This document shows positions 24,853 through 32,779 of a stretch of DNA of 52,206 bases, in pieces. A program made the position numbers and the translations under genes. Where the stretch lies: positions 1-52,206 of the forward strand of contig NZ_LZJI01000218.1 in NCBI RefSeq assembly GCF_001667775.1. The letters are read 5' to 3'. The first letter of the stretch is position 1, and the number at the start of each line of letters is the position of its first letter. The notes beneath the pieces were generated by a model. It was given only the letters and a program-made list of their open reading frames with translations. It was not told the origin of the DNA and did not search any database. Origin of the DNA: Mycobacterium sp. E1747. Lineage in GTDB: Bacteria; Actinomycetota; Actinomycetes; Mycobacteriales; Mycobacteriaceae.

Positions 24853-27186
24853 TCACAGTCCCGCCGGCCGCGCGGCGATGGTTCCCGACTGCCGCAGAAC
24901 GGCCAGGTCTTCGTGGCCATGCCCCAGCAGACCAGTGAGCACCTCGCTCGTGTGTTGGCCGTACAGCGGCGGCACCCGGCGAATCCAGCGCCGCGGCCTG
25001 CCGAGGAATGCGAACGGCATCCCGGTGCACAGGAAGGAACCGGCGACCGGGTGCTCGACGGCCTCCCAGAATCCGCGGGCGTGCAGGTGTGGGTCGCGCA
25101 GTAACTCGGCGGCCGGCGCGACGCGCGCCGCCGCGACGCCCGCCGCGCGCAGCGTGTCAACCGCCTCGGCCACCGGCCGCCGTGCGGTCCAGTCGGAGAT
25201 CAGCTTGTCGATTTCGTCCGGTTGATCCCACCAGTCGTTCGCGGCGAGGTCCGGCCTGCCGAGGAGCCGGGCCAGGGCCGTCTGTGCGGCGTCGTCCATC
25301 GCGGCCACCGCGACCCAGTCGTCATCTCCGCGGCAGCGGTAGACCCCTTGCGGGCTGGCGTCGGGGCCGCGATTACCGTTGCGGCGCATCATGATTCCGT
25401 TGCGCGAGTATTCCACCAGCATTTCGGCGGCCACGTTCAGCGCCGCCTCCACCATGGTGGATTCGACGTGCATCCCGCGCCCATCGCGGTCGCGGACCAC
25501 CAGCGCGGCCACCGCGGCAAAGGCCGCGTGCAGGCCGGCGATCGGGTCGCACACGCCCCGCGGAATCACCGGGGGGCCGTCGGCGTGTCCGGTCATCCAT
25601 GCCATGCCCGTCGCCTGCTCCATCGTCTGGGCGAAGCCCACCCGGTCACGCCAGGGACCGTCGAGCCCGAAGGCCGGCATCCGCACCAGGATGGCGCGCG
25701 GGTTGACCGCGCGCACGGCGTCCCAGCCAAGGCCGAAGTTCGTCATCACTCGGGGCGAGAAGTTCTCGATCACCAGATCGCTCACCGCGATGAGCTCCAG
25801 CGCGATCGCCCGTCCCGCCTCGGTGCCCAGTTCGACGCTGATGCCGCGCTTGTTGCTGTTGCTGCACAGGAAGACCGGGCCCCACTCCCACCACTGCTCC
25901 CAGCTCGGTGGGCGGCCGGCGGCGAACCTCATGCCGTCGGGCCGGCGAACGCCCTCGACTTTGATCACGTCGGCGCCCAGGGCGCCCAGCAGTTGCGTCG
26001 CGACCGGCCCCGCCCAGAATGCGGTGAAATCGGTGATCCTGGTGTCGGCCAACGGCGGTGCATCGGGATCGGCGCCCCCGGCTGGACAGGCCCTCGGCGG
26101 CCAGTGGACCTTGCCGTTGTCCGCGCCCAGTCGGGGGACCCGCCCCGGCGGCCTGGTGGCCATCGCCTCGCTGCGATACGGGACCCTCGGCTGCAACATC
26201 CCCGCCTCCGATCGAACGAACACACCCCGCTCCACGAAATGGTCGATCCCGGACAGCATTTCCGGCATCGCGATCGGGGCCACCGGAATACGAAAGGCGA
26301 CGGCGAGGTCGACGATCTCCTGCGTGGTGCGTGACTGGGTCCACCGGGTGACCATGTCGAGGAATTCGTCGCGGCGGGCGACCCGACCCTCGAACGAGGC
26401 GAGGTCGGCGTCGTCGAGCAGATCGGCACGATCGATCAGCACAAGGAAGTCCTGGAACTGCTGCGCGGTGATGGTGCAGAAGCCGACCTGGCCGTCGGCG
26501 GTGGGCACGATCGACGGCAGCTCCAGGCTGCGTTGCCCCAGAGGCGAATCCGCCCCCAGCACGCTGGCCGACATGGCAGACAGGCCGCCCATCGCGATCA
26601 CCATCGCCTCGTAGGTCGAAACGTCGATGATCTCCCCGCGGCCGCTTCGCGCAGCATGCCGCACGGTCGCCGCCGCCACCGCCGCCGCGAACGTGCCCGC
26701 CAACCACTCACCGAGCTGGCCGCCGGCCTGCACCGGTTCGTCCTCGGGCCAGCCGCGGCCGGCGGTCGAGCCGCACAGCGCCTGCAGGATGAACTCGTTG
26801 GCCACCACGCCGTCGTCCACATAGGGGCCCGTCGTGCCGAACGGCGTCACGGCGACCACCACTGCCGACGGGCCGGTGTGGGCCGCGATCCCGTCGAGCG
26901 TCCAACCGTCGGTCAGGTCGGTCAGCACGATGTCGGCCCCGGCCAGCAGGTCGGCGATCTCGGACTGGCCATCATCGGTCACCGACTTCTTGCCCGCGGC
27001 AAGATAGCCGAACAGCGCCCCGGGCGGCCCGCCGGCTGATCGGCGCCGCAGCGAATCGCCCTCCGCCGACTCAACTTTCACCACGTCGGCGCCGGCGTCG
27101 GCGAACATCTTGCCGCAGTAGGACACCGCGATTCCGTTGGACACCTCCAGCACGCGCCAGCCCGCGAACGGCGCTCGGGCTGCCAC
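24853..27186 (-). CDS. Fused double CaiB/BaiF family CoA-transferase
   Basis: A 777-residue protein made of two class III CoA-transferase domains (about 8-370 and 381-775). Class III enzymes move CoA between carboxylic acids through a catalytic aspartate. In domain 2 that aspartate is D547 in VCDPIAGLHAAFA; domain 1 has E160 (GGQLGEWLAGTFAA) at the equivalent place, so only the second site looks canonical. Domain 1 keeps the entry motif WRVLEVSNGIAVSYCGKMFA and domain 2 TDFTAFWAGPVATQLLGALG. Natural family members are interlocked dimers; this fusion probably forms one pseudo-dimer. GTG 27186 follows the amidohydrolase stop by 2 nt. Probably charges the pathway acid with CoA. Confidence 0.87.
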   Translation of the reverse strand: MAARAPFAGWRVLEVSNGIAVSYCGKMFADAGADVVKVESAEGDSLRRRSAGGPPGALFGYLAAGKKSVTDDGQSEIADLLAGADIVLTDLTDGWTLDGIAAHTGPSAVVVAVTPFGTTGPYVDDGVVANEFILQALCGSTAGRGWPEDEPVQAGGQLGEWLAGTFAAAVAAATVRHAARSGRGEIIDVSTYEAMVIAMGGLSAMSASVLGADSPLGQRSLELPSIVPTADGQVGFCTITAQQFQDFLVLIDRADLLDDADLASFEGRVARRDEFLDMVTRWTQSRTTQEIVDLAVAFRIPVAPIAMPEMLSGIDHFVERGVFVRSEAGMLQPRVPYRSEAMATRPPGRVPRLGADNGKVHWPPRACPAGGADPDAPPLADTRITDFTAFWAGPVATQLLGALGADVIKVEGVRRPDGMRFAAGRPPSWEQWWEWGPVFLCSNSNKRGISVELGTEAGRAIALELIAVSDLVIENFSPRVMTNFGLGWDAVRAVNPRAILVRMPAFGLDGPWRDRVGFAQTMEQATGMAWMTGHADGPPVIPRGVCDPIAGLHAAFAAVAALVVRDRDGRGMHVESTMVEAALNVAAEMLVEYSRNGIMMRRNGNRGPDASPQGVYRCRGDDDWVAVAAMDDAAQTALARLLGRPDLAANDWWDQPDEIDKLISDWTARRPVAEAVDTLRAAGVAAARVAPAAELLRDPHLHARGFWEAVEHPVAGSFLCTGMPFAFLGRPRRWIRRVPPLYGQHTSEVLTGLLGHGHEDLAVLRQSGTIAARPAGL

Positions 27187-27188
27187 GG

Positions 27189-28526
27189 TCAGTTGCCCAG
27201 GGTGGTGGCGCGCCCCGAAATTCCGGAAGCCTCCGCCGTCACCTGTGACTGCAGGGCGAACTGCGTCATCCGGGTCCAGGCGTCGCGGTCACGCTGGCTG
27301 GCCCGACGGCCGACGTGCGTCACCACGTCGACGTCGCTGGCCTGGGCGCGCAGGTGGCCGGCCCGAGCGTGTTCCTTGGGGATGTGCCGGAACGGGTCGA
27401 AAGAGTAGGCGGCCATGGCGTTTTCGTGGGTGATCTTGTCGATGGTGGCATCGTCGAGATGCCCCATGGTCGCGATGACGTCTTCGGGAGCGAAGGGCCA
27501 GTTGCTGTCGGAGTGGGGAAAGTCGGACTCCCAGCACAGCATGTCCTCGTTGAACCAGTCCATGTTGTGCACGCCGACCTTGTCGCTGATGAAGCAGGTG
27601 TAGAAGTGCCGCTTGAACACGTCGGCCGGTCCGCTGTAGCCGGGCGGGAACGTGGCCAGCGTCCAGCCCGAATGGCGGTGGTAGACGTGTTCGGCACGCC
27701 ACAGGAAATACGGGATCCAGCCGACGTCCCCCTCGGTGAGCGAGAACTTCAGTTGCGGGAAGTCCGCCCAGAACTCGGCCCAGATCAGCTCGGTGAAGGT
27801 GAACATGCTCATCATCGACGAGGCCGTCATCTGCACGCTGGGTGGGGCGTCGGTGGACACCTGGGGAGAGCGTGACGCGGAGCCGACGTGCGTGCACAGC
27901 ACCGTCTTGTGCTCGCAGACCGCCTCGAACAACGGATACCAATACTTGGTGTGAATGCTGGGCATCTGCAGCGCTTCCGGGTTCTCCGAGAACGTCACCG
28001 CGTGGCACCCCTTGTCGGCGAGGCGGTTGACTTCCTTGGCCGCCTCCGCCACGTCGAACAGCGGCAGGATGCCACAGGGGATGAACCGGCCCGGGTAGGC
28101 GGCGCACCATTCGTCGATGTGCCAGTCGTTGTAGGCCTTGATCATCACCAGGTTGACGTCGCGGTCGGGACCCTGGTTGAGCACCTGCCCCGAGAAGCCA
28201 GTGAAGTTGGGGAAGTTGAGACCGGCCAGCTGACCGCCGGCGTTCATGTCGCGGACCCGCTCGTCCACGTTGAAGCAACCGGGCCGCATTTCGTCGTAAC
28301 GCGAGGCGTCGATGTTGTACATCTCGCGGGGCTTTCCCGCCACGGCGTTCAGGCCCATGTTCCGGCCGCGCAGCTCGCCGTAATACCACTGCTGGACGCC
28401 GTCGGGCTCCATGACCACCCGCGGAGCGCGATCCTGGTATTTCGCGGGGACGTGCGCGTCGAACATGTCGGCGGGTTCGGCGATGTGGTCATCCACGCTG
28501 ATCAGGATCAGATCGTCCTTGTGCAT
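27189..28526 (-). CDS. Amidohydrolase-superfamily protein (PF04909 type)
   Basis: A 445-residue TIM-barrel metal enzyme of the amidohydrolase_2 group, which includes decarboxylases and C-C hydrolases. The first metal motif is ISVDDHIAEP near residue 10, a histidine occurs in VLCTHVGSASRSP, and the late ESDFPHSDSNWP gives the metal aspartate. The reaction is not predictable; in acyl-CoA catabolic clusters of actinobacteria such proteins occur beside CoA-transferases and Ltp proteins. ATG 28526 has TAAGGAG upstream. It is the first gene of operon B; the 238 bp before it contain its promoter and the hairpin that ends operon A. Confidence 0.83.
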   Translation of the reverse strand: MHKDDLILISVDDHIAEPADMFDAHVPAKYQDRAPRVVMEPDGVQQWYYGELRGRNMGLNAVAGKPREMYNIDASRYDEMRPGCFNVDERVRDMNAGGQLAGLNFPNFTGFSGQVLNQGPDRDVNLVMIKAYNDWHIDEWCAAYPGRFIPCGILPLFDVAEAAKEVNRLADKGCHAVTFSENPEALQMPSIHTKYWYPLFEAVCEHKTVLCTHVGSASRSPQVSTDAPPSVQMTASSMMSMFTFTELIWAEFWADFPQLKFSLTEGDVGWIPYFLWRAEHVYHRHSGWTLATFPPGYSGPADVFKRHFYTCFISDKVGVHNMDWFNEDMLCWESDFPHSDSNWPFAPEDVIATMGHLDDATIDKITHENAMAAYSFDPFRHIPKEHARAGHLRAQASDVDVVTHVGRRASQRDRDAWTRMTQFALQSQVTAEASGISGRATTLGN

Positions 28527-28732
28527 GCCGCACTCCTTACCGCCGTACCGACTAGTAGATAATGGCGCCGATCACAGTGTCAACCGGGCGAGCGGTGTCG
28601 GCGCGGGCGGTATTCGGTTGTGTTGCAATGCCGGAGTGGGTCAGGCGTCGGCCGCGTCCTGAGGCCCTGCGTTGGGTAGACGGGCGACTAATAGTCCTGG
28701 CGTGAGTGTGCGGGTGGCCGCACTTTCGGGCC

Positions 28733-28758
28733 CGAGTGTGCGGCCGGGCGCACACTCG
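28733..28758. terminator. Strong GC-rich hairpin after operon A
   Basis: CGAGTGTGCG and CGCACACTCG form a perfect 10-bp stem around GCCGGG, 6 nt beyond the stop of the DUF35 gene on the minus strand. A weaker relative (GTGCGG/CCGCAC around GTGG) precedes it near 28709-28722. There is no T-run, which is usual for mycobacterial terminators. It separates operon A from operon B. Confidence 0.6.
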
Positions 28759-28764
28759 GCATCG

Positions 28765-29178
28765 TCACTCGACGGGTGCGTAGCGCAGCATCGTGACGTC
28801 GTGCTCCGGGTAGTCGAAGAACACCGGCCGCACCCGCATCCCGACGGACAGCTCCGCGGGGTCGACATTGACCATCTCGGTGGAAAACCTTGGCCCCTCG
28901 TCCCATTCGACGATGGCCAGCAGTTGCGGGACGGCGTCGGCGAAGTGCGGGCTGACGGCCCGGCGCGCGACGGTGTAGGAATACAACGTTCCCATGCCGG
29001 AGATTTCTCGCCATTCCAGATCGTCGGCGAGCGTGCGCGGCGCACGCACCCGCGGGTAGAACACGTAGCTCTGCAGTGACGGCGAATATTGAATGGCGAT
29101 GCGATGCTCCGCCAGCGCGTCCCAAAACGGTGCGCTGGTCGGGGTTTTGACGGGCATCGGGCGCTCGAAGGTGGCCAT
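28765..29178 (-). CDS. DUF35 OB-fold protein lacking the zinc-ribbon cysteines
   Basis: A 137-residue DUF35 homologue. The layout is normal: FWDALAEHRIAIQYSPSLQS, then YPRVRAPRTL in the zinc-ribbon region and the OB domain (GTLYSYTVARRAVSPHFADA, LAIVEWDEGPR, LSVGMRVRPVFFDY). No cysteine exists anywhere in the protein, so it cannot bind zinc in the usual way. The gene starts 6 nt after the second thiolase-like gene, implying partnership with it. It is the last gene of operon A, before the hairpin at 28733-28758. Confidence 0.82.
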   Translation of the reverse strand: MATFERPMPVKTPTSAPFWDALAEHRIAIQYSPSLQSYVFYPRVRAPRTLADDLEWREISGMGTLYSYTVARRAVSPHFADAVPQLLAIVEWDEGPRFSTEMVNVDPAELSVGMRVRPVFFDYPEHDVTMLRYAPVE

Positions 29179-29184
29179 GTTCGA

Positions 29185-30393
29185 TCAGTCCCCCTCGAGG
29201 ATCAGCGCGGTCTGTTCCGACAGGATCCCGCCGTTGCCGGAGACGAAGGCGCGGTGACAGTCGGGGACCTGCGCCGCGCCCGCCCGGCCCATGATCTGTC
29301 GGGTGGCATCGCAGACATGGTGCATGCCGCCGGCGAGCCCGGCCTGGCCGAAGCCGAGTTGCCCACCCGCGGTGTTGAGCGGGAAGTCGCCGCGGAAGGT
29401 GAGGTCATGGTCCGCGACGAACTCCATGCCCTTACCCTTCTCGCAGAACCCCGCGTCCTCCAGCGACAGCAGCACGGTGATCGTGTAGCAGTCATAGATC
29501 GACACCATGTCCATGTGTTCGCGGCTCAGATCCGTCATGGCGAACGCGGTGTCGGCGGCCTCGGCGATCGGGGTGTGCAGCAGGTCCTTCGCGTAGGTCG
29601 GGGTCTTGAACGGCACGTGCTCGCCGAATCCCCTGATCCACACCGGACGGTGACGCGTTCGCCGGGCGAGATCGGCATTGGCGATGACGACCGCCGCTCC
29701 CCCGACGCAGGGCATGACGATCTCCAGCATGTGCAGCGGGTCGGCGATCACCGGGCTGGCCAGGACGTCCTCGACGGTCAGCGGGTTGTCCTTCCAGATC
29801 GCCCCCTCGGTGTGGTTGGCATTGACCCGCTGGTCGACGACGATCTTGGCCATCGCCCTCTCGTCGTAGCCGTAGACAGCCGCGTAGCGCTGGGCGACCT
29901 GTCCGTAGGGTCCGTTCTGTCCGAGATTGCCATAGGGGATCTCGAATTCGGCCTGGGGAGAGCCGTATTGGTTGCTCGACGAGCCGAAGAACAGCGCGTC
30001 GACCATAGGCCTGGGTTTCTTCTTCGAAGTCGGGGTGATGTAGCGAGCCGGCAGCGCGCACAACACCGCGTCACAGATGCCCAGTTCGATCGCGGCCGCC
30101 GCCCGCCAGACCATGGCCGCGGCGCTGGCTCCGCCGAGGTCCACATGTTCGGCGAATCGCGCCCCGACACCCAGGTATTCGGCGATGGTCGACGGCACGA
30201 AGATCTCCGACTCCGCCAGGTGCGATGCCACGATTCCGTTGACGACGTCGCCGGGCAGGCCGGCATCATCGAGGGCGGCCGCGGACAGCTCCGCCCATTG
30301 TTCGATCGCGAACGGCGCGGGTGCGGCCTTGTTGAGCCGTTCGGGCGGGAGCTCGACGTAGCCGACGATCGCGGCTTCTCCGCGTAATCCCAT
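29185..30393 (-). CDS. Second thiolase-like lipid-transfer/aldolase protein
   Basis: A 402-residue protein of the same SCP-x/Ltp branch as the one at 23331-24500 but clearly diverged. It begins LRGEAAIVGYVELPPERL; the nucleophile region reads HVDLGGASAAAMVWRAAAAI (84-103) with no cysteine where thiolases have one. Other landmarks are CVGGAAVVIANADLA, MVSIYDCYTITVLLSLEDAG and a late SGNGGILSEQTALILEGD. It probably works with the DUF35 protein that starts 6 nt downstream, as a retro-aldolase or CoA-ester-binding complex. It follows the dehydrogenase gene by 9 nt. Confidence 0.82.
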   Translation of the reverse strand: MGLRGEAAIVGYVELPPERLNKAAPAPFAIEQWAELSAAALDDAGLPGDVVNGIVASHLAESEIFVPSTIAEYLGVGARFAEHVDLGGASAAAMVWRAAAAIELGICDAVLCALPARYITPTSKKKPRPMVDALFFGSSSNQYGSPQAEFEIPYGNLGQNGPYGQVAQRYAAVYGYDERAMAKIVVDQRVNANHTEGAIWKDNPLTVEDVLASPVIADPLHMLEIVMPCVGGAAVVIANADLARRTRHRPVWIRGFGEHVPFKTPTYAKDLLHTPIAEAADTAFAMTDLSREHMDMVSIYDCYTITVLLSLEDAGFCEKGKGMEFVADHDLTFRGDFPLNTAGGQLGFGQAGLAGGMHHVCDATRQIMGRAGAAQVPDCHRAFVSGNGGILSEQTALILEGD

Positions 30394-30402
30394 GGGCGGT
30401 TC

Positions 30403-32628
30403 CTACTTTCGAGGTAGTCCGAGGATCATCTGCGCGATGATGTTGAGCTGGATCTCACGGGTTCCTCCGCCGATCAGCTCAGCGGGCAGGTGCAGGTAGC
30501 GCTCCACGATGTCGGGGTCGGCGTCGGCCACCATGGCCGCGCGCCCGGTCAACCGCAGGGTGGCCTCGAATGTCCTGCGCAGTAGCTCGTTCATCGCCAC
30601 CTTGGCGATACTGGATGCCGGTCCCGACGCTTGGCCGTCGAGCAACCGGATCGTTTCCCGCACCCCCAGCGCCTTGATGGCGTTGGCGTAGGCGTCGAGT
30701 TCGCCGAGTGCGCGCAACGCGTCGTCGCGGTCCGGCCCGGGTTCGGCCGCGAGCCGGCGCAGCGCGGCGGCACGGTCGAACTTCACGTAACCGCCGATGG
30801 CCGAGCGCTCTTCGGCCATGGTGGCGATCGCCAGGTTCCAGCCATCGCTGGGGGCGCCCAGTAGCATCTCGTCGGGGACGAACACGTCGTCGAGGAACAC
30901 CTCGTTGAAGTGCGCCTGCCCGGTGGCCGTTTTGATCGGCTGGATTTCGATGCCGGGCGACCGCATATCCACGATGAAGTAACCGATGCCACGGTGCTTG
31001 CTGGCTTTGGGGTCGGTGCGCGCCAGTAGGGCGCCGAGGTCGGCGTACTGCGCCAACGACGTCCAGATCTTGTGGCCATTGATCCGCCAACCGCCGTCCA
31101 CCCTGGTTGCCCGGGTGGCCAGCGACGCGAGGTCGGAACCGGCGCCCGGCTCACTGAACAGCTGGCACCAATGAATCTCGCCCCGTTGGGTAGGCGGAAT
31201 CAGCTTTTCTTGCAAGCCTTTTGGTGCGGCGGCCAGCACCGAGGGCAGGATCCACTCGGCGATGTTCAGCGAGGGCCGAACCAGACCCGGTCGCTTGGCG
31301 AACTCTTCGTCGATGATGAGCTGTTTGAGGGGACCCGCATCGACGCCCCACGGCGCCGGCCAATGCGGCGCGATCAGGCCGGCATCGGCCATCAACGTGC
31401 GCTGGGGTCCGGACGCCTGGTCCGGGTAGTCGCCGTGCGGTGCCGGCTTGTCGTTGCGCAACTGCATTGCGGCGTCCAGGGTCTCGGCCACCCAGCAACG
31501 AAACTGCTGTTCCGCGTCGCCCAGGTCGACCGACATGTCGCGTTGCTGAGTGCAGGTCAGCTGCCCGAGGCGCCGGGCCCAGCGGTTCACCGGACCGATC
31601 GAGGCCGCGAGACCGATCGCGCGCCGCCAATACAGATGCAGGTCGTGTTCCCAGGTGAAGCCGATGGCGCCGAACATGGTCAACGCGTCGAGGACGAGAT
31701 CGGGCGCGGGGGCAACCGCGATCACCGCCGCACCGGCGGCGGCCATGCGATGCTGGTCGATCGCCTCGTCCACGGCCCGCACGGCATCCCAGGCCGCGGC
31801 GGTGGCCAGCTCGCTGCTGACCAGCAACATCGCGGCGTTGTGCTGCAACGCCTGGAAGGTGCCGATCACCTTGCCGAACTGTTCGCGGACGCGCAGGTGC
31901 GCCGTGACCGCTTCGACACACCACCGCACGATGCCGGCCGTCGCGCTGGCCGTCAGCCCCAGCCTGACGCACCGCGCGCGATCGGGATCGATCCCGGTGA
32001 GCACCCCCGGGCCGGCCGCCGGGTAGTCGTCGAGGCGTAGGATCCCGGCGTCGGAGACCAGGTCGGTGCTGTTTATGGGCTCGGTTGTCGCCGTGGGGTT
32101 TTCGGTGTCAACGCCGACCCAGACCACGGCGTCATCCGCCGTGCGCGCGGCGACGAGGACGACGCTCGCCGCACACACGCCCGCGGTGACCTCCGACGCG
32201 CCGGTGACCAACCAGCCGCCATCGTGGGCGTGCGCGAGAAAGTCGCCGTCATCAGGAAGCACCACCGCCGCGGTGCGGCCGGTAGCCAGGTCGCGCACCA
32301 GCGCCTCGGCGGCCGGAGAGGTGTCGGCCAGTAGGGCGATGGCTCCCGCGGCGACCGTCGGCAGCAAGGGGCCGGGCAACAGCGCCTTGCCCGCCGCCTC
32401 CAGAACGCAGGCAGCGTCGATCAGACGCCCGCCCTGCCCGCCGTGGCTTTCGGGCAGGTGCACCGCGTGAAATCCGTTGCCGACGAAGGCGTCCCACCAT
32501 TGCGGCCGGCGCCCCGCGGCGAGGTCGTCAAAGCTGTCTCGGGTAGCTGAGATGGGCGCGTGCCGGGCGGCGAACTGCCCGACGGCGTCGCTGAGTTCCT
32601 GTTGCTCCGGGCTCAGTCCCAGGGTCAC
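30403..32628 (-). CDS. Fused double acyl-CoA dehydrogenase (FadE6/FadE34-like architecture)
   Basis: A 741-residue flavoprotein with two acyl-CoA dehydrogenase domains (about 1-370 and 380-741). Domain 2 has the classic FAD/substrate motif LFSEPGAGSDLASLATRATR, then NGHKIWTSLAQYADLG, and the C-terminal GGGTREIQLNIIAQMILGLP. Domain 1 lacks the SEPGAGS signature and is probably structural or partly degenerate, while keeping VREQFGKVIGTFQALQHNAA. Mycobacteria have such fusions (FadE6, FadE34) that mimic the heterotetrameric ChsE enzymes for bulky acyl-CoAs. It would catalyse alpha-beta desaturation of the pathway CoA ester. It is the first gene of operon A, with the shared operator upstream. Confidence 0.88.
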   Translation of the reverse strand: MTLGLSPEQQELSDAVGQFAARHAPISATRDSFDDLAAGRRPQWWDAFVGNGFHAVHLPESHGGQGGRLIDAACVLEAAGKALLPGPLLPTVAAGAIALLADTSPAAEALVRDLATGRTAAVVLPDDGDFLAHAHDGGWLVTGASEVTAGVCAASVVLVAARTADDAVVWVGVDTENPTATTEPINSTDLVSDAGILRLDDYPAAGPGVLTGIDPDRARCVRLGLTASATAGIVRWCVEAVTAHLRVREQFGKVIGTFQALQHNAAMLLVSSELATAAAWDAVRAVDEAIDQHRMAAAGAAVIAVAPAPDLVLDALTMFGAIGFTWEHDLHLYWRRAIGLAASIGPVNRWARRLGQLTCTQQRDMSVDLGDAEQQFRCWVAETLDAAMQLRNDKPAPHGDYPDQASGPQRTLMADAGLIAPHWPAPWGVDAGPLKQLIIDEEFAKRPGLVRPSLNIAEWILPSVLAAAPKGLQEKLIPPTQRGEIHWCQLFSEPGAGSDLASLATRATRVDGGWRINGHKIWTSLAQYADLGALLARTDPKASKHRGIGYFIVDMRSPGIEIQPIKTATGQAHFNEVFLDDVFVPDEMLLGAPSDGWNLAIATMAEERSAIGGYVKFDRAAALRRLAAEPGPDRDDALRALGELDAYANAIKALGVRETIRLLDGQASGPASSIAKVAMNELLRRTFEATLRLTGRAAMVADADPDIVERYLHLPAELIGGGTREIQLNIIAQMILGLPRK

Positions 32629-32694
32629 GATGGCGGCCGAGAGGTGGCTGACGTTGGCCGCACGGACTGTTACCCTTCGACTTCGGATGGCCTT

Positions 32695-32718
32695 ACAAGA
32701 CGAACCGTCTCGTCTTGT
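32695..32718. promoter_or_regulatory. TetR-type operator between TetR and acyl-CoA dehydrogenase genes
   Basis: ACAAGACGA and TCGTCTTGT are exact reverse complements around ACCGTC. Its inner 19 bp (32697-32715) match 20626-20644 at 18 of 19 positions. It sits 66 nt from the dehydrogenase start and 61 nt from the TetR start, suitable for controlling both directions. Confidence 0.72.
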
Positions 32719-32779
32719 GGCAGACTACCGGGGTTAGACAGGCTATGTAAAGCGGGCCACGGCGGCAGTGAGGAACCAT

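Noticed and set aside
24500..28560. Similarity between TCTACTCTAG near 24513 and TCTACTAG near 28548 as a shared PadR site
   Set aside because: The match is short, contains a gap and is in opposite orientations relative to the genes.
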